Assembly: GCF_000478195.2 (NCBI RefSeq)
Contig: NZ_AUZM01000036.1
Span: forward strand, 1 to 61,784
Direction: 5' to 3'
Length of the DNA stretch: 61,784 nucleotides
DNA from: Lyngbya aestuarii BL J
GTDB taxonomy: Bacteria; Cyanobacteriota; Cyanobacteriia; Cyanobacteriales; Microcoleaceae
The translations under genes and the position numbers were made by a program. The notes beneath the pieces are model-generated. The model was not told the origin of the DNA. It saw only the letters and a list, made by a program, of their open reading frames with translations, and did no database searches. Below, in pieces: positions 47,038 through 56,465 of this stretch (the first letter of the stretch is position 1; every line of letters starts with the position of its first letter).

Positions 47038-48390
47038 CTATTTTCCGATCTCCGGCTCTCGGGAAACACTGAGTTTATCCCAGGTTAAGGGGACTTTTAA
47101 TCCTAAAGTTAATACTCGGGTTCCCATAAATAAGGATAAGGCTAGCCACAACAAATGAGAACTATGAAACTGCCACGCATTGATCGCCATCGCAATACAA
47201 CCAACAAGAGTGGCAATTAGAGCGCAATCTCGTAAAATTCGCCCTTCTGTTAATCCTAAGAAATAACCATCAAGCATAAAGGCAATTGAACCTAAGCCTA
47301 ACACGGGGAGTAACCAAAATACATAATGATCAATTCCAGAAATGACATCACTATGATTGGTTAACAAACCAAATACAAATCCGGGAATGAGTACGAAGAT
47401 AATGGCAAGTCCGAGTCCCATTCCTAAGCTTAAACTTCCTGAGAGTTTGACTAAGCGAATTAATTGTTGTTTTGACCCTTCACCTTTATAACTTCCGGCT
47501 AAACTTTCAGTCGCAAAAGCGAGTCCGTCTAGAAAGTAAACAGAGAGTGTTACTGCTTGCATTAATAAGGTATTGGTTGTCAGAACCATAATTCCAAATG
47601 CTGAACTCAAGTTGGTAAATAAGGCAAAGGTAGAAATCAAGGCAAAAGTTCTGATTAAAATATTAGTATTGAGGAGAAAAGAGGCTTTTAAAGCTTCTCG
47701 GTTGAGAATTCTTCCAGCCAGAATTTTTATCTGTGGAAAAGGTTTTTCCCAAGCGACTAATAATAAACCGATCAGTAGCATCAGGTATTGACTTAAGGCC
47801 GTTGCAGCACCTGCCCCCGCACTTTCCCAACCCCATTGTCGAATGAAAAAATAGTCTAAAATCACGTTACTGCCATTGCTAACGGCTGAAAGTAAAAAGA
47901 CTTTTCCGCCCTGTTCCCGGCCTAAAAACCAACCCATGAATACAAAGTTTAAAAGTGTAGCAGGCGCACTCCAGATTAAGGTATTGTCTTAGTAGTCTTG
48001 TCCAGCAATTTTGACTTCGGCTGTCGCACTGATCAGGGTAAAACCGAGTTCACGTAGGGGATATTGTAAGAGAAGAATTGTGAGTCCAACAATTAAGGCA
48101 ATTAAGCCATTTCGGAGTAAGATTAATAGGGTACGATCATAATCTTTTGCTCCTAATGCTTGAGCGGTAGTGCCTGTCGTTCCCATCCGGAGAAAACCGA
48201 ATGTCCAATAGATATATTTGAACAGTACCGTCGATAAAGCAACCCCAGCTAAATGACGAATTTCGGTTAAATGTCCCAAGAAAGCAATATCGACTAAACT
48301 GGCGAGGGGAACCATTAAATTAGAGAGGATATTGACTGTCGCAAGCTGTAGGAAACGATGGTGTAACTGATCAAATTGAGGTTTGAACAT
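47038..48390 (-). pseudogene. MATE/DinF-family efflux transporter, interrupted by in-frame TAA
   Basis: From ATG 48390 to the stop at 47038 one frame encodes a normal-sized (about 450-residue) MATE transporter. A single TAA at 47989-47991 splits it after 133 residues (KIAGQDY-stop-DNTLIWSAPATLLNF). I checked the frame codon by codon across the gap: both parts are in the same frame and similarity continues on both sides. It resembles DinF-type Na+- or H+-coupled drug exporters (GMGLGLAIIFVLIPG, GWFLGREQGGKVFLL). The distal part could start at ATG 47937, but a transporter without its first four helices is unlikely to work. A single TAC/TAT-to-TAA change or a sequencing error explains it. Confidence 0.85.
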
Positions 48391-48608
48391 TGAGAATAAT
48401 TTACTCTGAATGAGAGATAACTTAAAATCTCTTAATATTTAGATTAGTATAGCTTAACAATCGTTCTTCGATCAAGGGAGCATAAATTTTGCTGTGAATG
48501 ATTTTATTTTTAGATTATGAATTAAAATCAAACAGGGAAGTCTTCAACATGATTATTTTTGAAGTCAAAGATTAATCGATAATTATCCAAACAAGATAGG
48601 AGAGTATT

Positions 48609-49577
48609 ATGCCACTGGGAATGTTAGTCGATGGAAAATGGACAACGGAATGGACCGAACAAGATAATCAGGGTAAATTCAACCGAATGCCAACCCAGTT
48701 TCGCAACTGGATTAAAAAAGATGGTTCGAGTGCATTTACAGTTGAACAAAATCGTTATCATCTTTATGTAAGTTTAGCTTGTCCCTGGGCGCATCGAACG
48801 TTAATGATGCGGAATTTAAAAGGGTTAAAAGATGTGATTTCGGTTTCAATTGTTGATCCGGAAATGGGAGAAAATGGCTGGAATTTTTCCGAAGAACCGG
48901 GATGTATTCCTGATATTGTTAATAGCTGTAATTATTTACGTGAATTGTACTTAAAAGCCAATCCTCAATATACTGGACGGGTAACGGTTCCGGTACTCTG
49001 GGATAAACCGAATCAGCATATGATCAATAATGAATCTCGGGAAATTATTCGGATGTTGGATGTTGAATTTGAAGCCCATTCAAAATCAGGTTTAAATTTA
49101 TATCCTAATGAACTCCAAGAGCAAATTGAACAAACAATTGATGCCATTTATCAGCCGATTAATAACGGGGTTTATCGTTCCGGATTTGCGGCGAGTCAAA
49201 CCGCTTATGAAGAAGCCGTTACTGAGTTATTTAAACATCTTGATCATTGGGAACAGGTGTTAGAAAGTCAACGATATTTGTGTGGAAATAAACTGACTGA
49301 AGCGGATGTTTGTCTGTTTACTACACTATTTCGTTTTGATCCAGTTTATCACGGTCATTTTAAATGTAATTTACGGCGAATTGTGGATTATCCAAATTTA
49401 TGGAATTATGTCAAAGATATCTATCAAACACCAGGAGTTAAGGAAACTTGTAATTTAGATCATATCAAGCGTCACTACTACAAAAGTCACACTCAAATTA
49501 ATCCAACGCGAGTGGTTCCAATCGGGCCAATTATTAACTTTGATGAACCTCATGACCGCGAAAAGTTTAGTCAGTAA
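48609..49577 (+). CDS. Glutathionyl-hydroquinone reductase (ECM4/YqjG-type GST)
   Basis: A 322-residue protein of the xi-class glutathione transferase family. The catalytic motif is LACPWAHRT (C58), with an N-terminal thioredoxin-like domain and a C-terminal helical domain (LTEADVCLFTTLFRFDPVYH). These enzymes reduce glutathionyl-hydroquinones with a second glutathione. Length fits the family and a GGAG site precedes the ATG. Confidence 0.92.
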   Translation: MPLGMLVDGKWTTEWTEQDNQGKFNRMPTQFRNWIKKDGSSAFTVEQNRYHLYVSLACPWAHRTLMMRNLKGLKDVISVSIVDPEMGENGWNFSEEPGCIPDIVNSCNYLRELYLKANPQYTGRVTVPVLWDKPNQHMINNESREIIRMLDVEFEAHSKSGLNLYPNELQEQIEQTIDAIYQPINNGVYRSGFAASQTAYEEAVTELFKHLDHWEQVLESQRYLCGNKLTEADVCLFTTLFRFDPVYHGHFKCNLRRIVDYPNLWNYVKDIYQTPGVKETCNLDHIKRHYYKSHTQINPTRVVPIGPIINFDEPHDREKFSQ

Positions 49578-49612
49578 ACGCCGGGTAAAAGATTAGATTT
49601 CTATCTAAAGAG

Positions 49613-49629
49613 AGGGGAAAAACTCCCCT
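49613..49629 (+). terminator. Intrinsic terminator after the GST gene
   Basis: AGGGGA-AAAAC-TCCCCT forms a six-pair stem with a five-base loop, followed by TTCTAT. It lies 36 bp after the hydroquinone reductase stop. Confidence 0.6.
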
Positions 49630-49854
49630 TTCTATGTTAAAAAATGAGCGGTTATCGTGAAAATTAGTCCTGTATTCAAGAATTACTCTGGTGTTTGCGA
49701 TCGTTTGAATTCTAAAGCGAGACAGGATATAGTATAATGACATTGAATTTAGAGTGGCTCTAGATTGAGTTCACTCAAAAAGCAGAATAAAATATTAATT
49801 GATAACTCTGATTGTGTCGGGTTTGCGAATGGTCTGTTTCGGCAAAACATAATA

Positions 49855-51225
49855 ATGTTTAAGAGTCAAAAATTAAAAGATTGGTTAAAACTTTTTGAAC
49901 GGAGAGGGGTGATTCTCTCATGGTTTTCTTTAGTGTGGAGTCGGCGAGTGTTTCGTGGAATTGGATTAGCAATTGTAACACTGTTCAGTATTGGGCTGTT
50001 CAGTCATTTTCCCTCTTTTTCTCAAGATCCTGTTACCGTTAGATTTTTAGTGCAAGCTGGAGAAGCAACACAATTACAATCTTTTGCTGAAGATTTTAAC
50101 CAAAAAAATCCAAATATTACCCTAGAAATTGTCAAAGGGCCGAATAACACAAACCTGGTCGAAGATCTTTATACTTCGGCTTTTTTATTAGGAGATTCGC
50201 CCTATGATATCGTTTATATGGATATTGTTTGGGTGCAAAAATTTGCAGCCGCAGGTTGGTTAGCCGATTTATCCGAGTGGGTGGATGCCGATTTACTCAC
50301 TCCCTATTTAGAAGGCGTAACAGAGGGAGGACGTTATCAAGGAAAATTGTATAGAATGCCTTTGCGGGCTGATGGTGGAATGCTGTATTATCGTACAGAT
50401 TTCTTAAAACAAGTGGGTGCTGACCCCCCAGAAACCTTTGAAGAATTAGTCGAAATTTCTCAACAAATTCAAGACCAAGGATTAGCACAATGGGGATTTA
50501 TTTGGCAGGGAAAACAATATGAAGGATTGTCTGCTTTATTTACGGAAATTTTAGAAGGATTTGGGGGATTTTGGGTTGATCCAGAAACGAATGAAGTCGG
50601 ACTTGATCGCCCAGAAGCAATCGCCGCCGCCGAATTTTTGCGTCAAACGATTACAAAAGGGATTTCTCCTCAAGATGTAACCACTTATTCTGAAGAAGAA
50701 ACTCGACTCTTATTTCAAAGTGGAAATACAGCTTTTTTACGCAATTGGCCTTATGTGGTTCCTTTAGCCAATCAATCTAAAATTGCAGGTCAATTTAGCA
50801 TTAAACCGATGATTCATGCTCCAAGTTTCAACAGTGGAGCTTGTTTGGGCGGTTGGGGGTTTGGGATTTCCAGTCGTTCTCCCCATCAACAGGAAGCTTG
50901 GAAAGTGATTGAATATTTTAATAATATTGATGTGCAGCGTCAGTATTTTCTAATAACAGGCTTTGTTCCTGGACGACGCTCGCTGTTTTTAGATCCAGAA
51001 TTAGTCTCAAAATATCCTCATTATCCCCAACTTTTAGATGTTATTAATAACTCCGTTCTACGTCCACCCATTGCTCAATATGCTCAAACGTCTGATATTT
51101 TACAGCGTTATCTTAGTGCAGCATTAACAGGCTCTCAAACTCCCAAAGCTGCTCTAGAAGCTGCTGCGACAGAAACCCGTACTTTATTAGGAAGACAACA
51201 GCGAGTTATAAGTTTAGAACAATAG
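49855..51225 (+). CDS. Carbohydrate ABC transporter, substrate-binding protein
   Basis: The preferred start is ATG 49855 (456 residues); a TTG at 49765 would add 30 residues of no family likeness. The N-terminus is hydrophobic after a basic region (VFRGIGLAIVTLFSIGLFSH), consistent with a signal peptide. The mature part is a family 1 solute-binding protein (VTVRFLVQAGEATQLQSFAE, FLRNWPYVVPLANQSKIAGQ). The gene order binding protein, permease, permease, ATPase follows. In cyanobacteria this set resembles Ggt or trehalose/sucrose uptake systems for compatible solutes. Substrate assignment is inference. Confidence 0.87.
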   Translation: MFKSQKLKDWLKLFERRGVILSWFSLVWSRRVFRGIGLAIVTLFSIGLFSHFPSFSQDPVTVRFLVQAGEATQLQSFAEDFNQKNPNITLEIVKGPNNTNLVEDLYTSAFLLGDSPYDIVYMDIVWVQKFAAAGWLADLSEWVDADLLTPYLEGVTEGGRYQGKLYRMPLRADGGMLYYRTDFLKQVGADPPETFEELVEISQQIQDQGLAQWGFIWQGKQYEGLSALFTEILEGFGGFWVDPETNEVGLDRPEAIAAAEFLRQTITKGISPQDVTTYSEEETRLLFQSGNTAFLRNWPYVVPLANQSKIAGQFSIKPMIHAPSFNSGACLGGWGFGISSRSPHQQEAWKVIEYFNNIDVQRQYFLITGFVPGRRSLFLDPELVSKYPHYPQLLDVINNSVLRPPIAQYAQTSDILQRYLSAALTGSQTPKAALEAAATETRTLLGRQQRVISLEQ

Positions 51226-51269
51226 TTTTCAGTCTCAATTAATCGGTTTAACTTTAACAACGTAGATGA

Positions 51270-52178
51270 ATGAAACAAAAAGACATTGAACAACAAGAAA
51301 AACGCACGGGTTGGCTGTTAATTTTACCCGCTTTATTGGTTTTAGCCTTGGTGTTTATTTATCCAATTGCTAGAGCCTTTTGGTTGAGTTTTTTCCGCGA
51401 AAACTTAGGAACTCAGTTAGAACCCATTTTTTCGGGATTTTATAATTATAATCGACTGTTGGGAGATGGACGCTTTTGGCAAAGTTTGTGGAATACCAGT
51501 GTTTTTACCGTGATTTCAATTACGATAGAATTAGTTCTGGGAATGGGAATTGCTTTAGTTCTCAATCAAAGCTTTCGTGGACGGGGATTTGTACGAACTT
51601 CGGCGTTAATTCCTTGGGCGTTACCAACGGCTGTGATGGGGTTAGCTTGGGCGTGGATTTTTAACGGTCAATATGGTGTCGTCAATGACCTTTTACAACG
51701 GTTAGGATTAATGGAAACCAGTATCACTTGGTTAGGAGATCCGACCCGAGCGATGTTTGCTTTAATTGTCGCCGAAGTTTGGAAAACAACGCCTTTTATT
51801 TCTATTCTTTTATTAGCCGGATTACAATCGATTTCGGTGGATTTATACGAAGCTCATTCTATTGATGGGGCGAACCCGTTTCAGAGTTTTCGTCAAATCA
51901 CTTTACCGTTATTAATGCCCCAAATTATTATCGCTTTACTATTTAGATTTGCTCAGGCTTTTGGGGTGTTTGACCTGATTCAAGTTATGACCGGAGGGGG
52001 GCCAGCAGGCTCCACAGAAACCGTTTCTATTTATATCTACGCAACCGTTAGACGTTATTTAGATTTTGGCTACGGGGCGGCGTTGGTTGTGGTAACATTT
52101 TTACTATTAGTTACTGCCGTAGTTATTGCAGCATTTTTGTTATCAAAAAGCCGTGTTAATCTTACCGGAGGACAATAA
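51270..52178 (+). CDS. Carbohydrate ABC transporter, permease 1
   Basis: A 302-residue MalF-type permease with six membrane helices. The EAA loop that contacts the ATPase is SVDLYEAHSIDGANPFQSFR. It lies 44 bp after the binding-protein gene and 3 bp before the second permease. Confidence 0.9.
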   Translation: MKQKDIEQQEKRTGWLLILPALLVLALVFIYPIARAFWLSFFRENLGTQLEPIFSGFYNYNRLLGDGRFWQSLWNTSVFTVISITIELVLGMGIALVLNQSFRGRGFVRTSALIPWALPTAVMGLAWAWIFNGQYGVVNDLLQRLGLMETSITWLGDPTRAMFALIVAEVWKTTPFISILLLAGLQSISVDLYEAHSIDGANPFQSFRQITLPLLMPQIIIALLFRFAQAFGVFDLIQVMTGGGPAGSTETVSIYIYATVRRYLDFGYGAALVVVTFLLLVTAVVIAAFLLSKSRVNLTGGQ

Positions 52179-52181
52179 AAT

Positions 52182-53055
52182 ATGGCCAATATTTCCAAAG
52201 CTGAAACGACTCCAAAGCAAAGCTCTAGAAGTTTAAAATCCGTTTTTCTATTTCTCGGAGTCTTTTTCACCGTTATCTTTTAGTTTGGCACCAATTTTAT
52301 GGCAAATTCTGACTTCATTTAAAACAAATGAAGCGATTGCTTCAATTCCGACGATTTATTTCCCAAGTTTCAATCAACTGACCCTCGAACATTATATCAG
52401 TTTAGGCTTACCTTTTCTTCAGTACGTTCTCAATAGTGCCTTTGTTTCTTTTACCTCAACCCTTTTTTGTTTAGCCATCGGTGCGCCTGCGGCTTATACA
52501 TTAGCACGGTTGAGAATACCGGGGGAAAATATTATTCTAGCTTTTGTTTTAATTGTGACGTTATTTCCCTATGTCCTATTATTTTTGGGACTCTTGGAAG
52601 TGGTCAAATTTTTCGGACTGGGAAACAACTACCTGGCTTTAATTATTCCCTACACGGCGATCAACTTACCGTTAACGATTTTAGTTTTACGGAGTTTCTT
52701 CCAACAACTCCCCAAAGATTTAGAAGACTCGGCAAAAGTAGATGGTTATAACACCGTATCGATGTTATTAAATATCGTCCTCCCGATGACGACTCCCGCT
52801 TTAATTACCACCGGAATTTTAACCTTTATTTTCGCGTGGAATGAGTTTATTTTTGCCCTAACGTTTATTACCCGAGAAAACTTATATACCATCCCGGTTG
52901 CAGTCGCTCAACTGGGAGGCGCTTCCGTTTATGAAATTCCTTACGGCCCAATTGCTGCGGCTACAATTGCCGGAACATTACCGTTAATTATCCTCGTTTT
53001 AATCTTTCAAAGACGCATTGTGCAGGGAATTACCGCAGGTGCAGTCAAGGGTTAA
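52182..53055 (+). pseudogene. Carbohydrate ABC transporter, permease 2, frameshifted
   Basis: ATG 52182 (after a GGAGG site) opens a frame that ends at TAG 52281-52283 after 33 codons (VFLFLGVFFTVIF-stop). Removing one T from the TTTT run at 52278-52281 continues it as VIFSLAPILWQILTSFKTN into the long downstream frame. That frame holds a complete MalG-type permease with EAA loop LEDSAKVDGYNTVSMLL. The break lies inside the first membrane helix. A restart at TTG 52285 would make a protein lacking that helix. Either the transporter is dead, or the extra T is a homopolymer error; the rest of the operon looks intact, which favours error or a very recent mutation. Confidence 0.8.
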
Positions 53056-53106
53056 ATTGTTCGATTTGTAACTCAATTTTTCACTCATTTAAACTCACAT
53101 TTTATT

Positions 53107-54171
53107 ATGGCTAAACTCGAACTTCAAAACCTCCGCAAACAATTCGCCCCCTCGGTTGTTCCGGTCAAAGATATCACTATAGAAGTAGAAGATGGGGAAT
53201 TTCTGACGTTACTCGGCCCTTCTGGATGCGGAAAATCAACGTTACTGAGATTAATCGCCGGACTCGAACAACCCACCCAAGGAAAAGTAACTATTGGCGG
53301 CAAAAATGTGACTTCCGTTCCCCCCGGAAAACGCAATATTTCGATGGTTTTTCAAAGTTATGCACTCTATCCTCACATGACGGTTTTTGAAAATATTTCG
53401 GCTGCTTTAAAACTGCGAAAAATACCCCGGGAGGAGATAGAAAAACGGGTCAATGATGTTACCCAAAAATTGGGTTTAGAACATCTGTTAACCCGCAAAC
53501 CCGGTCAACTTTCCGGGGGTCAACGTCAACGGGTGGCGCTGGCTCGTTCTTTGGTCAGAGATCCCGATATTTTTTTATTAGATGAACCGCTCAGTAATTT
53601 AGATGCGTTATTGCGAGAACAGGTTAGGGCGGATTTAAAACAGTTATTTGAAACACAAAATAAACCCGTTGTTTACGTTACCCACGACCAAATCGAGGCG
53701 ATGACGCTATCGGATAAAATAGCGGTGTTGTGCGATGGTTATTTGCAACAATTGGCTTCCCCGCACGAAATTTATACCGCTCCGGCTAATAAGTTTGTGG
53801 CGGGTTTTGTGGGCAGTCCCCAAATGAATTTAATCACCCTTGACTGTCAGGGAAACCATGCAGTTTTGGGAGATTATAAAATCTTTTTACCTCAGTTAAA
53901 AACTCAACCTCATCAAGTCATTTTGGGAATTCGTCCCGAAGATATTAGTTTAGGAGACATTGAAACAGGTGAAACCATAGCCGGTCATCTGTTTTTGGTG
54001 GAAGATTTTGGAAAGGAAAAATTGCTGAGTGTTCGGGTAAATGGTTCCGATCAAACCTTACGGGTGATGGTGCCTGCCGATCGCACTTGGGAAGGAGAAA
54101 TGATCACTATTTCTCTAATTAAAAAACAACTGCATTGGTTTTATGTAGAAACGGGCGATCGCTTGAATTAA
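53107..54171 (+). CDS. Carbohydrate ABC transporter, ATPase (MalK/UgpC family)
   Basis: A 354-residue ATPase with Walker A GPSGCGKST, Q-loop FQSYALYPHMT, signature LSGGQRQRVALARSL, Walker B IFLLDEPLSNLD and H-loop VYVTHDQIEAMTL. A C-terminal regulatory TOBE/OB domain follows (about 240-350). It is the last gene of the sugar-transport operon. No inhibitor-binding features can be judged. Confidence 0.93.
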   Translation: MAKLELQNLRKQFAPSVVPVKDITIEVEDGEFLTLLGPSGCGKSTLLRLIAGLEQPTQGKVTIGGKNVTSVPPGKRNISMVFQSYALYPHMTVFENISAALKLRKIPREEIEKRVNDVTQKLGLEHLLTRKPGQLSGGQRQRVALARSLVRDPDIFLLDEPLSNLDALLREQVRADLKQLFETQNKPVVYVTHDQIEAMTLSDKIAVLCDGYLQQLASPHEIYTAPANKFVAGFVGSPQMNLITLDCQGNHAVLGDYKIFLPQLKTQPHQVILGIRPEDISLGDIETGETIAGHLFLVEDFGKEKLLSVRVNGSDQTLRVMVPADRTWEGEMITISLIKKQLHWFYVETGDRLN

Positions 54172-54207
54172 ATATTAAATAAAGATGGGGGAATGTTGGG
54201 TTACTTA

Positions 54208-55317
54208 TTATTGGTTATTTAACCTATATACTAATGCTTGCCATCCCTTAGCGGATATACCATAAAACTCTTTAGCTTCCTGAAAGCTTGAGAATCTTGA
54301 CTTCAAGTCGTTCACTGTATATCTATCTGAGATATTATGATTGCTTCTGAGTTGGCTTTGAGAATCATTTTGTTGAAAATCATTTGTTTCATCTAAATCT
54401 TTGTGTATTTTTTCTGCTAAATCCATCCAATTGTTAGCATCTATATCAAAGTTAAAGCAGGCGTTCTCAAGAATAAGATACTCTTCTCTTAATTTCTTCG
54501 CCAACTCATTAATGACATACATTTCAGAAGTATCAGATTCTTGATCATTATCTGCAACTGCTTTATCTTCAGATTCATCATTGAAATTTGAAACGAAATT
54601 AATTGAATCTTGTTCTTCTTGAGTCTTCTTCATTTTTAGATCTCTAATAGAAGACTGGGCATTCTCAAATCTTTCTATTCTTTTAGTTAAATACTTGATC
54701 AGGTAAAATGCAATGATTCCCCAGATTACAGAAACTCAAATTACAAATAATATTAAGAGAAATAAATTGATAGCAGCATTTGCAAAAATTTTAATAGCAA
54801 CTATTGGAACAGCTACTACAGAGATATACAAGCCTATTCTTACTTCTTTGAGCGACTTGTGTTTCTTGAGCTGCTCTTGCTCTTCTATATAAGTGGCTTC
54901 ATAGCTTTTTATGTCTGACATTGTTGTGTAGTCTAGACATTTCTTCAGGCGCTGCTTGGCGCAATCCATATTAGAGTCTATTATGCCAAGCATTAAATCA
55001 ATATTATTCAATACTTGATCATTTATGTTACTGATCGAAGCATTGATTGAACCTCTTGTCTTAGATGCACCTTTATACCTAATTAATCGCCCATGATTTC
55101 TAGCAGAATTCCTTGCTCCTCTAACCCATATCCTCAGGTTAGATTTCTCCCTACCAATATTATTTTGTGTTTCCTGGTAAATCTGGATAGCCCTTAAACA
55201 AATTATTCCAACCTTCTTAGCATTTTCAGTCGATATCTTTACATCGTTTGTTCTACAGAACTCTTGATTTCTACGAGAAAGTTCAGAAGGGTTGAGATAT
55301 TTGTATGTATACTTCAT
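54208..55317 (-). pseudogene. Membrane protein of unknown function, interrupted by in-frame TGA
   Basis: Two frames (54736-55317, 193 residues; 54208-54633, 141 residues from its ATG) are in the same reading phase. The 100 bp between them contain no other stop. The only break is TGA at 54736-54738, inside a hydrophobic stretch (NLFLLILFVI-stop-VSVIWGIIAFYLIKYL). Read through, the product is about 369 residues. It has a helical N-terminal region (CAKQRLKKCLDY, IEEQEQLKKHKSLKEVR), two membrane helices, a coiled coil (KYLTKRIERFENAQSS), an acidic linker and a small C-terminal domain (FSSFQEAKEFYGISAKGW). TGG or CGA to TGA by one base change would explain the break. I recognise no family. It is A/T-rich and looks like an accessory gene. 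Confidence 0.75.
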
Positions 55318-55532
55318 AACATATTATGAGGACTACTACTGTGCTATTAACGGGACACTGCTTGTTCTCATAATTATACAACTCTATTGTTAATAATAGC
55401 ACTTTATTATTTATTATGCAACTCTACTATCATTCTACAGAGTAAATTGCCGACTTAGAAAGCTTGTAGTTGGGGTTCAGCCCTTGCTTTATGTGCTAAA
55501 TTATAACTATGAACTTACTGTTTTGATCTAAA

Positions 55533-56384
55533 CTAATTTGTTGCTAAAAATTCGGCAACGGTTTGATTGAACATATCGGATTCAACCAGAAACGGCCAGT
55601 GATTGCCCGGAACTTGTTTAATGTTGAGGTTGGTTAAATATTTCTGATAGGGTTTGAGTTGCCAGTCCATGCGGTTGACTCCTCTTTCTGGCTGTATAAA
55701 TAATGTGGGTATGTCGATTTTTTTGGTTAAACCCGCAACTTTCATCACGTCTGAAAAAATCTGATTTCGGGCGGGAATGATAAATTTACTTCCCCATTTT
55801 CCATCGGGTTTTTGTTCGATTCCTTCTTGAAAAACCTGCTGTTGTAGCGAACTCCAACCTGCATATTGACTGAGTTGACTTGCTTGTTCTTCGGCGTCTT
55901 TGTAGCTGGAAAACGGCCCCATTCCTTTTAAACAGTCTAATTTTCGATAAACGATGGGTAAACTCAGTTTAAAAATAGCGGGCATTTTAGTAATAAAAAT
56001 GGGGTCTACTAAAATCATGCTGCGAAAATATTTTGGATTTTGTTTTGCCCAAATGGGTAGTAATTTTCCCGTCCAAGAATGACCTAAAATATGGGCGTTT
56101 GACCAGTTTAGATGCTGCATCAACGCTTCTAAGTCTGCGATCGCTTCTGAAAAACTATAACCTGTATTGGGTTTGCTACTGTTGCCGTGACCTCGCATAT
56201 CTGGGGCGACAATATGATAGTTATCGGCTAAAAAGTTTCCTAAATTTGTCCAAACCAAAGCATGATCGGCCAACCCATGTAACAGCAGTAAGGGTTGAGT
56301 ATTTTCTGAGGTTTGGGGCGGGTTCCATTCTAAATATGAAATTTTGATTTGAGAACATTCTAGTGTTTTGCGGATGGGGTTCAT
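55533..56384 (-). CDS. Alpha/beta hydrolase
   Basis: From ATG 56384 (a TTG at 56396 is the alternative) the protein has 283 residues. It has the classic alpha/beta hydrolase features: HGLADHALVW oxyanion loop, DMRGHGNSSKP, the nucleophile elbow LGHSWTGK (S103), and a C-terminal His in GNHWPFL (H262). The GHSW elbow is close to esterases and haloperoxidase-like hydrolases. No signal peptide is present. Substrate is unknown. Confidence 0.88.
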   Translation of the reverse strand: MNPIRKTLECSQIKISYLEWNPPQTSENTQPLLLLHGLADHALVWTNLGNFLADNYHIVAPDMRGHGNSSKPNTGYSFSEAIADLEALMQHLNWSNAHILGHSWTGKLLPIWAKQNPKYFRSMILVDPIFITKMPAIFKLSLPIVYRKLDCLKGMGPFSSYKDAEEQASQLSQYAGWSSLQQQVFQEGIEQKPDGKWGSKFIIPARNQIFSDVMKVAGLTKKIDIPTLFIQPERGVNRMDWQLKPYQKYLTNLNIKQVPGNHWPFLVESDMFNQTVAEFLATN

Positions 56385-56465
56385 ATAAAAATCCAAAAAA
56401 TTATGACAAAAATTTTATCTTTGATAGAATGATAGTATAAAAACCAGGGATATCTGTCAACTACA

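Noticed and set aside
46898-47158. 86-residue plus-strand frame between the Hpt and MATE genes
   Set aside because: It overlaps the 3' end of the MATE gene on the other strand and has no ribosome-binding site or likeness.
52278-52283. Programmed ribosomal frameshift in the permease
   Set aside because: The T run is short, there is no clear slippery heptamer or downstream structure, and sugar permeases are not known to use this.
54736-54738. TGA as selenocysteine codon
   Set aside because: It lies in a hydrophobic helix, no stem-loop of the SECIS type follows, and no selenoprotein family matches.
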